From Gautieria morchelliformis (lineage: Eukaryota; Basidiomycota; Agaricomycetes; Gomphales; Gomphaceae): 64,000 nt of DNA. Below, one piece after another: positions 9,914 to 20,251 of this stretch (positions are counted from its first letter, which is position 1; each line of letters starts with the position of its first letter). A program made the position numbers and the translations under genes. The stretch is taken from NCBI GenBank assembly GCA_015179125.1, contig WHVA01000177.1:62001-126000 (forward strand), written 5' to 3'. Below the pieces are notes generated by a model, which was given only the letters and a program-made list of their open reading frames with translations, had not been told where the DNA came from and did no database searches.

Positions 9914-10500
9914 GATAGTTTCATTGGGAAACCTGCAATATAGTGATACAAGACCAAGTGAGGCATCGTCATCTGTATCGATGCCGCAGACTCCGAGACG
10001 ATGCGACTCCTTGGCCATGGAGAAACGCGAATTGAATGGAAGGAAGCATGTCCACATTGACCCGCCCACGCCACCCATGGGCGTTTACATAAGGCCTGAG
10101 CGTCAGCGCGGCATTCCTGAACTGCTTCAAGTAAATATGGTGTGTGTCTCTGACACGGAAGCTCACCATGAACGTTCTGTGTCATCATCACTATCCCTCA
10201 CAGATCATCGATCAAGGCCCAGGTTCCCTCAGTATACCGACCCTTACATAAGTCATCTGTGTGTACTAACAGTTACACCGCCACGTGTGATGAGTCGCAG
10301 CCAAACAGTAATGCGGCACCGGGCGCTGCCGGGAGCCGAGAATAGAAACAGGGTTGGATTCAAAGATCGCGCAGGCGCGCGCTTCTGGCGATGTGTTGAT
10401 TGACGTTTCACTTGCAAGCTTCGAGGCTTCTGCTTGCAGTTGTGGTGTAGCGAGGTGCCTCACGTGTGTGACGTGAATCAGGCCTAAAGGGGTATAGCAT
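9914..10500 (+). other. Unassigned; open frame 9924-10403
   Basis: The Copia-1 target flank. A 159-codon frame (SVSMPQTPRRCDS... HIDPPTPP) reads like part of a polar, Pro/Ser-rich protein. A donor-like GTAAAT follows LLQ at about 10131. I do not recognise it. It may be a truncated host-gene exon or chance; only the first 200 bases look protein-like. Confidence 0.25.
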
Positions 10501-12008
10501 CAATATCCACGATCGATCACTGATCGCTCGCTTCGATCACGATCGTGATATGAACTGTCATAGCGAGATCGATCGGGGAAGCGCTCTTCTTGCTAAACGA
10601 GCGTGGGGAAGCAGTGACGTGTGGGGCACGTGCCAGGAGGGGTCACGGTACCGGGGCGTGTCGCCAGTGCCTGCCAGGCACCCGCATTCCCCGCCAGCCT
10701 CCCAGACGCGGGGAGAAAGTACAATGGCGTGTTTGTTGGGGGCGCGAGAAGGGTGTAAATGTGAGCATCGCGCAGCGCGCAGAGGAATACTGACGCCGAG
10801 GTACTATCAAGCCTGATACGGTCGGGTGACCCCATTGCCAATAAATACCTCCGCCCGTGACGCAATCTCCATTTCCACTGCCAGCCCCACAACCCTCTCA
10901 ATCTCCCACCTGGTCCTCGACCTCATCTCCCGATCCGCATCCAGCTCTTCCACCCGTCGCTTAACGCGCCTCCAGACCCCGCCTCCTTTCCCTGCATGTC
11001 CTGTATGAAGCGGGCCCCATGCTCAACCCGCATTAACTGAGAGGGGCCATCAACATCCCGCATGAAATACACATGTGCACTCCCCAGCACCTCCTACCCG
11101 TCCACGCGGAGCGCAGACGTGATCGCATCGCACCAGACCATATCGCCACTCGTGCAGACATAGACTGTGTTGAGCCGCCAGTCTGCACTGCCAGCAGAAG
11201 AGGGTGCCTTACTCCCCGCGAGTCGATGTGCCTCTGCCTCGTGGTCTGTCAGTCCTGTGTCATTTGTATAGTAACCCACCTCAGGATCGCGCCTCTCCAT
11301 ATGCTCTCAATCCGCCCCTGCAGCCCCTCCTCCCATCCTTCTCGTACACGCCGTACGTGCTGCATCACATCATCGGTGGACGGTCAGCAGTGGCGTGTGA
11401 ATTCGGCATGGTCGGCGGGGGTTTGTAGGCCCCCAAGGGGAGTGGTGTATCTGGAAGAGAGAGTTAGCTAGTGAGAGGGGATTGAATGAGGTGAGAAAGA
11501 AATAATGAAGATGAAAAATGGTGTAGTGAGGAAGCTTGCAGGAGCCAAGAGAATGAATAGAGGAAAGCTGGTATTAGAAGAAATAGACGAGAAGTCAGCC
11601 AAGGGCTGAAGAAAACGCAAACGAGAGAATGAATGGGACATAAACTAAGCAGAAGACGAGAAAAGGAAGCTTCAGGTGGGCGGGTGGAAGGGATCGGAAG
11701 GAGAGGAAGGAGGAGGTTGAGCTAATACTTTGGCAACAATATTTTCTGGTTCTTAGGTCATCCAGAAGTAAAACGGAGGCGACCAAATAGGAGGGAGCGC
11801 CTACTGGAATGAACAACAAGTGAGGTGTAGAAAAGTAAGTCAAAGAATGACGTGCAGCGAGGAAAGCGAAAAAAAAGCACGGGATGAGATAAAAACAAGT
11901 AGATGAGAAGTACCAGAAGCGCAGGATGACCATGCAAGAGTGGCGGCACAGACACAATAAAACAAGAAATATAAAAACACAGAAAGGCAAGAAAAACCCA
12001 CCGATCCA
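10501..12008. other. No confident gene; GATC cluster and a purine-rich strand
   Basis: 10510-10575 holds seven GATC sites including the perfect palindrome ATCACGATCGTGAT. Around 10940-11300 a minus-strand stretch reads protein-like (TSGDMVWCDAITSALRVDG) but carries a stop and cannot be identified. From about 11455 to 11960 the plus strand is strongly purine-rich (GA-rich) with no convincing gene. Confidence 0.4.
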
Positions 12009-13493
12009 TCAGACCATCCGCCTCGTTAATGCCTTTCCAACCCGCGCTGGCCTGCTCGAGGCCTGCACAGTGCTGCTCAAAGTTGCCGCGTCGAAGGTGC
12101 ACAGCGGGTAAGCGGGCAGTGGGGAAAGCGTGTCGGCCGTGAGGTGTAGAAACTCGGTTTGGGCAAGTAGGAAGTTATATGCCAGATATGAACGATGGGA
12201 CTTGCAGGAGATTAGTAAACTATTTAATGTTCTCTCAGTGATAGTCAACACTGAGTAATATAAAGGAATGCTACCTATTTAATGTTATACATGTTTTTTC
12301 AGTTTCATACTATGAAAGTACACTATTAAACTCACCTCCTCAGTGATAGTCAACACTGAGGAGGGGAGGCTGCGCATGGGCTTGTTTCACTCGCATATAC
12401 GAAGTTCCGGCACTTAAGCGCCCTTGAGGCACTGGTGTGCCGTGCTAAGCGCCCATAGAACGTAACACGTTAGTGAACAGCCGCAGCTCAAAAAGGAAAC
12501 TTGTCCACAAGCACCCACAAAGGGTTGGTTGGACAGAACATGAAAAGGAGTAGTAATACAGCCTCGAAAAAATCAAAGAAAATTGTGAAAGGCATAGAAT
12601 GAATGTCAGCATAGTTTCAGGTCGAAATTGAAAGAAATAACAACAGAAATGTTAGGTTTGGAGCCTGGTGCACATATGCACCCAACATGAGGGACATATC
12701 TTCCGGATCTGCGTGCTGGCCCGGAGGTGCGTAGTACGCCGACTGCCACGTTGAAGAATCCGTGCAGTCGTGCGGCGACTCTGCTGCGCGGTGCCGTCCA
12801 TGCCGTCAGGGATCCCCGCCGGGGGAAAATTCCCACCTTCATCGTTGTCGATAACGTTGGCCACGCGCATCAGATGGATCGTGAGGCCCCCCACCCACAA
12901 TCCACTCCAGGCCCTTACATTGTGCTGCACTGCACCGTGCACGAGCGGACTCCAGTGGATGTCTGTGAGCACAGGGGAGTCAAGCACGCTGGGAGGAGCA
13001 GGAGGATGCGGAGGGTACTGAAGATTCTGGCAGAATAATGTTAGTGGTTCATTTGTTATCGGTCTGAAGAGGAAGGAAGGCAACGGGATAACACTGATGA
13101 AAAATATGATGCAGAAGCAGGGTATAGCCGTGTCCGGTTCTAGGCCCTTCCCAGCTAAAATCTTCAGACAAGACCCACCTCCAGCCCATCCCACATCGTG
13201 CCGTCCCCGATCCAACGACAATGTTCGTGATCTCCCATCCACTGGGCATCTTCTCGCATATCATCACATACAACGAACGGGGTCACAAAGACGCGCACTG
13301 CCGTGCACAAACCCGACCTAGAACCAAAGCCGATGCTCCAAAGCAGACTGAACAAAGACAAACACCAAGCAGCATCAACACAACGCCGCAGGCCACCCAT
13401 AAACGTGTCCCTCGTGGCGTACCCCCACGAACACCACGCACGTGCACAAGCCACAGTTAGCGCCCTGGTGGCAGTGCAAGCAGATCTGCGCAC
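12009..13493 (-). pseudogene. Unrecognised minus-strand gene, split by repeat C
   Basis: Excising repeat C with one 7-bp target duplicate joins DPEDMS to LTADTLSPLPA in one frame, which ends at a stop at 12009. Upstream the minus strand shows several protein-like stretches (for example one ending GNFPPAGIPDGMDG), intron-like pyrimidine tracts before AG, and a hydrophobic segment near 13340. Frames change more than once, so exon structure could not be settled. Function unknown; possibly a broken host gene. Confidence 0.35.
12145..12685 (-). repeat. Repeat C, member of the A/B/C structured repeat family
   Basis: The 541-bp unit (minus: TTGGGTGCATATGTGCACC ... TTTCTACA) is flanked by CGTGAGG (12138-12144) and CATGAGG (12686-12692), a 7-bp target duplication with one CpG change. 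Hairpin 1 is at 12336-12363 and hairpin 2 at 12232-12255. The tail lacks segment 12287-12335 (GTGAGT...TGTAT), which is present between hairpin 1 and the 12-nt piece 12275-12286. Confidence 0.75.
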
Positions 13494-13880
13494 GGGATGA
13501 TATAGGCTAATTAATGGAATGCTGGGTCATGGGTGCCAAGGGGGAGGCGACAAATAGTTAACCAACCGTGAGGTTAATATTTCGCCGAGTTAGGGGAAGA
13601 GGGATTTTGCCAGCCAAAGACCGAACCGCGGGAGTTGCCAGAAAGCGGCAACTTCCGGTTGTGGGTCCCTGAGGGCGCACAACCCACAGCATGTCCATAC
13701 CATGATGTGACTGTGCCGGAACGTGTCTGAGGCCGGCAAGCCTCAAGCGCGAGGACGTGGCAGGCCATACTACCACCCATAAATCCGATGAAACGCAGCG
13801 GACCGTGAGTATGCCTGACAGTACTCGCGACCCCCTTATGTAAAGGACTGGGATGGAATGAGCACAAAGTGTGAAATGTA
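13494..13880. other. No gene seen; probably 3' non-coding part of the DIRS-like element
   Basis: No sustained frame and no recognisable terminal or split direct repeats were found between the recombinase stop and the host-like region to the left. Confidence 0.35.
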
Positions 13881-15090
13881 TTAGGCTAGGCGAAGATTTT
13901 GTCGAAGCTGCGACATGCGTGAGGTAAGAGATGTAACCAAGTCGAAGGACTCGCTAATGAAGTTAGGTAGGATTTCTTCGATCTTTCTCCAGTATAGTAA
14001 GAATGCTGTGGAGGACCACCTGCCTATGACCATGACTATCCATGGGTCGATCCCCATGAGCAATAGGTGGGACGTCCCGCCAATCCTGAAGCCGTGGCCC
14101 AGGACCGGTGGGAGAACGCTGGTGGACCATACTTCCTGGCAGCGCTCCATGAACCACTCCTTGGTCATTGGTGCCCATGCGCCGTCGGCAGTTTCAAACG
14201 CGAATAGCGGTGCGTAGCTGGGGACATGGGAATTGCAGCCGAGATGGTGTTGGAAGGCGGGTATGGGGCTGGAACGCTCGTTGACGTCTAAGAGCTGGAG
14301 GTCGTTGCCTAGTGTTCTTTTGGTTTTAGAATAGGGGATGTGAATAGTAGTGAATTTCCGGCCCTGTTTGGCAACGCTGTGTGTGATCGGTGTGGAGCGT
14401 AAAACGTGGAATACCGTGTCAAAGGAATTATGGGATGGTATGGTCAACTCGGCTAAGCGGCAACATGCCCAGAAGGAAATGGAAGCTACGGCAAACACGG
14501 CCGCGTCGAAGGAATTCGTCAAGGTTATTGTCACACAGAAAATTTAGGTGAGCTATAGTGACGGGGTCGCAGGGTTTGCGTGTGGAGGAGGTTGGCATGG
14601 CCCTGGCGGCTCCCTTCTTCGCCAAGGCTAGTAGGCCACCCCCGTGCCACGGGGCGTTGTTCAACTGGTGCCAGCGGTGTATGCCGGCGAGCCATGTGGA
14701 AATGCAGGATTCACTCACGGAGCCGGCCCCGCAGTTCGCTACAAATAGTGAAAGTAGCATTTCAGATGCTGGCATTCTCTCAGACTCAGGTAAGCTGATG
14801 GAATCGCAGTACTGGTTGAATCTTAGGAGGCCGGCTCCCCAGCCTTGGCGGGTGCCTTTGACTACGCTTTGGGAACAGATTTGGCGCATGCGTGCTATGT
14901 GCTCAGGGGGAAAGGATGAATGAGAAGACAAGGTTCGATTGATAGAGTACGGAGTCTGCCAAGATGTGGCATGGTCAGCCGCCAGAACAGGGGGACGTAA
15001 CTGGGAAGGTGCAAGAAAATTCTTCGGGTCACGTGACGCTCGCGGTTTTCGTTGGCGCGCAGGCTGCGGTAAGGGTGCGTCGTCGGTCAC
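13881..15090 (-). pseudogene. DIRS-like tyrosine recombinase, one frameshift
   Basis: The N-terminal core-binding part (from 15090) contains TRQGWGAGLLRFNQYCD. The catalytic part (to 13881) shows the first Arg in CCRLAELT, HGFRIGG (His-x-x-Arg), GRWSS and Tyr in AFLLYWR, that is the R-H-R-W-Y set of tyrosine recombinases. The frame changes near 14505 between NNLDE and FDAAVFA, fitting a one-base deletion. Its role would be integration of the circular cDNA. Apart from the frameshift all catalytic residues are kept. Confidence 0.85.
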
Positions 15091-15145
15091 TGCCCCACCT
15101 GTGCGTAACGAGCTGGCATGCTGCTCACCCAGGATCTCCCGTCAT

Positions 15146-16850
15146 CTAAGCATAGGCAAGGAAGGTGGAGAGCGCCTGTGGGAGGGCGAAGTAGTGTTGG
15201 AGGCGCATGTCGGGTGGGCCCATCTCACCGCGAGAAATGGGGTCCGCCCTGTTCTCCGCGGAGGGGATGTATCTGGTGTTGAGTGTGACATTGATCAGAG
15301 CAAGAAGGAAAGAGATGTGATGGATGGCGTCATTGCGCTGCGCGTTGCGGGAGCGGCCCCTGGCGAGGGCGTAGATCACGCCGGTGTTGTCACTGTTGAC
15401 CCTCACGTGAGAGTCTGTGAAGCCGCATGCGTGTATCCATAGTGCAGCGATCTCGACCGCAACTGTTTCTGCCCAGCCGATGTCACGTCCTTCGCTGTCC
15501 CATCCAGGTCTGAGGCGCCAGGCAGCCCATCTACCTCCGACGGTCAGGCCTATGCCCCAAGGTGTCAAAGCGTCGACCCAGATGTCAGTGTCGATTGTGG
15601 TGCGGGTAAGGAGTGAGCGGGAGATGTCCGTGCGGTGCAGTACATCCGTCCACCACTCGAGGTCCTTGCGGACGCGCCTGTTGATGAAGCGCCAGGTGTG
15701 TGCGTTCCCCTGGAACTTGGTGATGGACATGTTGAGAGCGGGTAAGAATGAGCGGCCCAGCGTGTGCACGAAGGTGATGTGTTGGAGGGTGCCCATGAGT
15801 TTCATCGTGGGGCGGAGCTGGGTTCTGTTCGTGGAGATGTATGATGTAATTCTGGCTAGGTATTTGGTACACTTGTGCTCGGGAAGGGAGACTGTGCGGG
15901 CAGCCAGGTCCCAGGTGAAGCCGACGTATTTGGCCATGAAGGCGAAATCGTGGCCCTTGGCCTCCACGGGGTGCCACGGCACGCCCAGTGGGTCCGTCGC
16001 CGACGTGATCGTGATGAGGTTGATGGCATATTCAAAGGCGTCTGCCATGCTGGTGCATGGGGATGCCTTTTCTGGGTGCATGTTAATGTCAGAGGGCTCG
16101 CGGATGAACAAGAAATCGTCGACCCAACGGAAGACGTTCTTGAAGCCGAAGCCAGCTAGGATGTCGACGAGTGCATCTGCGATCGTCCCTTGGATGCCGC
16201 CGGCTGTGGCTAGCCCGAACGGTAAGACGTGGTCAACGTAGATCATGTCGCGCCACGAGACGGCTATGTAGCGTTTATGCACGGGAAGTACAGGGCATGT
16301 GCGGTATGCTTTCTGTAGGTCTAGGCACGCAAGCGGCATGCCTAGTGGCGCGGTTGCGAGCTGTGAGAGGATGTGCGTCAGCTGATGTCTGACTCGGTTT
16401 GGGATGATGTGAAGACGGGTGATAGCCCGGTGTGTGTGGCGATGTGTGATCGTGATGTGTGGTGCGGCGGGTGATCATGCTGTGCGTGATGGTGATGCGG
16501 GTGTGATTGTGCGGGTGTACGTGATGGTAGACGTAGTATGAAAATAGTGGAATGGTGCTCATGTATTGTGCGACGAGCCAGGCTGAGCCCCAGTGGGTTG
16601 GGAAGTCGTCGGAGTTGAGCATATCATTGACTGATACGCCGTGTGCGTCGGGTTTCGAGGCGTTCCTGATAAGGCGCCATTTGTCGGATCCGGGTTCTTT
16701 CTTGACTAGGCCCAATGGTGAGGTGCGAAAGTGGCCGTTGAAGATGATGTGTGCTTCGTCGATTGTGAAGGGACCTGACATGCGGCCAGAGGTCACTTCT
16801 TCCCATAAGTGGTCATCGATAATTTTGGGTCTGTCGAGGGCGGATTTCAT
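15146..16850 (-). CDS. DIRS-like reverse transcriptase-RNase H
   Basis: The N-terminal exon (from 16850 MKSALDRPK, or upstream in the same frame to about 16935) includes PLGLVKKEPGSDKWRLIRNASKP and NDMLNSDDFPTHWGSAW. About 180 bases then do not fit the family and look like an intron ending CTCTCACAG near 16350. The frame resumes LATAPLGMPLACLDLQKAYRT and runs to 15146. The RT catalytic box is RWVDDFLF and the fingers/palm show YVDHVLPFGLATAGG. RNase H has DALTPWGIG, ETVAVEIAALW and NSDNTGVIYA. It ends 55 bases before the recombinase frame. Donor site uncertain; otherwise open throughout. Confidence 0.75.
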
Positions 16851-17197
16851 GTTGGGCGGGATGAAGGTTTCAGTGAGTGGGGGTGGAGTGCCGATTGGAG
16901 AACCTTGTGGAAGAAATTTCGCCTGTATCTATGCTAGTAGGTAGATGGAGGCGAAAGCAAAGGATGAGCTCGAATGATAGGTTCTCACGCTATTTAAGGG
17001 GGTTGCTACTTAAGCTTCCTTAATTAGCCCGGTTGTAGCGCTCAGATTCGCTGAGCTCATCATTGCTTCAACTGTCCAACACGCGTGGGGTCAGGTGCGT
17101 TGCTTCTGGCCTTCTCCAGGCTTCGATATGGTTTCATACTATCAATGAGCAGCTTAATTCGGTGATGAGCGGAGAAGCGACTGAGTGCCGCCCGATC

Positions 17198-18224
17198 TAA
17201 TGATGGGCACGGCTCGGCCCAGGACGTCTGCCGGGCCAGGCCAAGACGCCAATAGGCTGAGCCAAACCAGGCCCAAGCCGTTGGTTGGCACATCCGCCTC
17301 CAGGGCCTGGCTCAGGTTTTGACAGGCCAGAGCCGAGCCAGGAAGCCAGGGCCTGCGGGCGCTTAAATCCAAGATCTTCGGTCGCCAAAAAGGATATCTT
17401 TGCTCTGATACTGGCATGTACATAAAAGGTTTTTCATGATATGTAGTGTTGTTACAGTGGCCTTAAACCTTACTCTCTACCCACTTGCCATGCGTCGTCA
17501 TCGTATCGATGATTCCGACGATTCTTCTGATCACTTCAACATCTTCCTTCAGTCACCTGACCATATATCACAAGGAATGACATTGATGCAGTGGTGGGGG
17601 GTAAGTCTTACGGCCTTTGAACACAGAATACACATGAGCTAACTGCAAAAAAGGCCAATGGGTGGTGATACCCCATGTGGGAATCATTGGCCTTCGACTA
17701 CCTGGCTATAATGACATCATCTGTATCCTCCAAATGCACCTTTTCTAGCACTGGCATCACCATTACAAAACGCCGTAACCGCTTGAGAGGCGACGTGGTG
17801 GAGGCACTTCAAGTAGTCAAATGTGCCCTGCGCAATGACATTCTAGTATGTGAAGCTCTAGTAGCCCAAGTTCGAAGGTAGAGCTGTTACATGAAAAGGA
17901 TGGCATGGAGGTATCAACCAGTGAGGGCAAGCCTGACTCAGGCTTCGAGTTGGATAGTGATTGCGACGACATCATCGACGATGAGGAAGAATTTTAAGGA
18001 AGAATTTTAATCTCTTTTGCGCTACATACAAAAAAATGATATCTGTGTCTACAATGGGATTAAAGCCATTCCCCCACCAACAGGCCATGGCCCAAGCCAA
18101 GGCCAAGCTGGAGCCGAGCCAGGCCAAGTGCCAACGGCTTGGCTCAGGATTTTGCAAGCCAAAGCCAGCGCTAGCCAGGCCAAAGCCACGGCTTTCAGGC
18201 CAAGCCAGGCCGTGCTCATCACTA
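17198..18224 (+). mobile_element. hAT DNA transposon, internally deleted
   Basis: Imperfect inverted ends TAATGATGGGCACGGC (left) and TAGTGATGAGCACGGC (right, reverse complement). Flanks GCCCGATC (17190-17197) and GCCCAATC (18225-18232) are an 8-bp target duplication with one CpG transition. Both subterminal regions (17210-17370, 18070-18215) are packed with short GGCC/GCCAAG motifs in inverted arrangement, probable transposase-binding sites. Only 1.03 kb remains, enough for the transposase C-terminus. Confidence 0.82.
17436..17881 (+). pseudogene. hAT transposase C-terminal dimerisation domain
   Basis: Reads QWWG, then after an intron-like GTAAGT...AAAAAAG the motif PMWESLAFDYLAIMTSS and FSSTGITITKRRNRLRGD, then a Val-Glu-Ala-Leu-Gln segment: the classic hAT family dimerisation domain (W-x-LA-D-L-S-x-ERxFSxxG). 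A TGA near 17667 replaces the Arg expected in W-R-Y-P. The N-terminal and catalytic parts are missing. Confidence 0.85.
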
Positions 18225-18232
18225 GCCCAATC

Positions 18233-19860
18233 CTTCCGAGAATCCGACTTCCCCACCTCCCCACGGGCCACCGACCAGACGTCCGCACCTCACCGTTCTA
18301 CCCTCCCCGTGCACAGCGCAGCCGCTATCGCGCCCTCTCCGCCATGATGGCATAAACATAAGCGCAGGAGAATACATGGTGACACAAGACATTAAAAGCA
18401 TTAAAATCCCCGTAGGATCAAACGTTTGTGCAGTGATCCGGAGTTGAATCTCACAAACTGGGCATCGTTGGTTCCGAGCTCCGTGGTATCTGTATCGCCG
18501 AACCCGACTCGGTTGGCACTCGACTGCACGACAAGGGGAAGATATCTTTATGTTCAGACCTTTTCTCCACGATAGCACTCAACAGCGCGACACAAGGACG
18601 TATCAGAAGGGTCCATGCTAATACCTGATGATTATAAGATAAGACTTGTCGTCTGGAACTTGATTCAGTACATACCTGTCCGAAAGTCCTCGTAGCGTGA
18701 CCTGTAAGATGATTATTAGTACAAACCGCCCAGTTCCTTGGAACGTGTTACGCACTAAATTCAGCATGGCTACGGCTGATGATAAGTTCCGTCGTTGAAA
18801 CAAAGTACCCAAAGATAAATAGGCCTGATACTAAAACGTCCATGCGGGTTGCTGTGTTGGGTGTTAACGAGGAACTAGGAATGTCGGGTTGGAGTCACTG
18901 ACAGTCAAGTATGGCGGGTAGCCCACCCCCACGACGGTGGTATTCATCGAGGGCTCTTCTTGCTTTCCGTTCCTCGGATGTTTTAGTCGTTTTGAAACAG
19001 GGCAATCGCAACCAAATCCAACGGGGGTGAGTGTGTAAACCGTGAATACCGCCAGTAACATTGAGGCGAAGGTAAGGGCTGCAATACGCCCTGACCCAGA
19101 AGCCGGTACATCCACCCCAAACATGAAGACAAATCTGACCGATTTGCAACGCCCATACGGCAATTTATCACTCATTATCCACATTAGAATCGTCAGGATC
19201 AGGGAGAAGAAACCTGGGGATAAAGCATATTACTACAACGCATAGCTTGATCAAGGTGAAGTGGAAGCTATGAACTTACTCTGCAACCACGCTGCCGCGT
19301 GTACGCCTTTGGAACACTCGCATAGAATGAGAGCGAACACCATTCCCACAATCTCGAGCCAAACCAGTTGTGAGACTAGCCAGCATTACACATTGCAGAG
19401 TGAGTAAAAAGACTAGCCCATGATAATGCCAGACCTTACCTACTATGCCTTCAATGAATGAGAGATTTCCACCTTGTAATTTGGCAAGAGCAGCCATAAT
19501 TAAGCCAAAGCTGAGATTAAAATGGCTTTGGTACTGCGGACAAAGAGTACATCATGCTTCTTACCTCATAACAATAAAAACCCAGAGCATAGTCTCGATA
19601 CCGTGACGCGAACGCTTCATCGACAGCACTATAGCAGTATATAGTTGAGGGAGGGATCGAACAACTAGTAATGCCCCGTAGCACGTACCAAGCAGTGTGA
19701 ATTGGAAGTACATTGAAGCTCGTATCCCAATGCCAGCTAGATCGCTGTCGATTGTCGAAGCCCCAGTACAGTTCATCTTTGTCGAAGATAGAAGACGGGT
19801 GCGTACGTTCAGCTGGAAACGACGTCCTTATAACGGATTCTAATTCCATTGTGTCCACTT
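18233..19860 (-). pseudogene. Possible multi-exon membrane-protein remnant
   Basis: The minus strand shows successive short frames with hydrophobic stretches: 19858-19517 (acidic start, ending YALGFYCYE before GTAAG), about 19500-19270 (VGMVFALILCEC), 19184-18864 (ILTILMWIM; MLLAVFTVYTL) and a basic segment RRALDEYHRRGGGLPAI. The spacing and donor/acceptor-like ends suggest a several-exon multi-pass membrane protein of the kind common in basidiomycetes. I could not build a continuous model and name no family. Confidence 0.3.
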
Positions 19861-20251
19861 TTCGTCCGTACTTTGTCTCGGCCCGGAATTGAAGCCGGTC
19901 GCTGGAAGGGGCGCTTGTAAAGGCCTGTGTCCTAGAACTATAGGTCGAAGTAGAATTAGAGTACGGGGTTTTGACCGTAGATTCAAGTATCTTACTGCGC
20001 TCCTTTGTCCGTTCTCTCTTTTGTGTGCTATACGCGTCATCAGCGCATGCGTCATCGGCTTACATCAGCATGCCGAAGTGCCGCTTGATCCAACAAGAAC
20101 TGCGCCACTGCCTCTGATATCTGACGCTCAACGAAGGATACAGAGATATATTCATGTCGCAGACAATTGCACTTGTCACCAGGCGGCCCGTTGCGCTGCA
20201 CCTCCTGCCACCGAGACGTCACGTGTTCACTGTTCAGGTGATATAACAGTG

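Larger units (their letters stand above)
13881..16935 (-). mobile_element. DIRS-like retrotransposon (RT-RNase H plus tyrosine recombinase)
   Basis: Minus-strand order is reverse transcriptase-RNase H (16850 to 15146) and then tyrosine recombinase (15090 to 13881), the arrangement of DIRS-order elements, which integrate with a recombinase rather than a DDE integrase. No Gag and no methyltransferase domain were recognised. Termini could not be placed; I looked for split direct repeats and saw none. The 5' side may be truncated near 16935. Confidence 0.8.

Noticed and set aside
11595..12102. Hydrophobic minus-strand frames suggesting a membrane protein
   Set aside because: They arise from the pyrimidine-rich minus strand (Phe/Leu/Ser codons) and have no consistent start, intron or motif.
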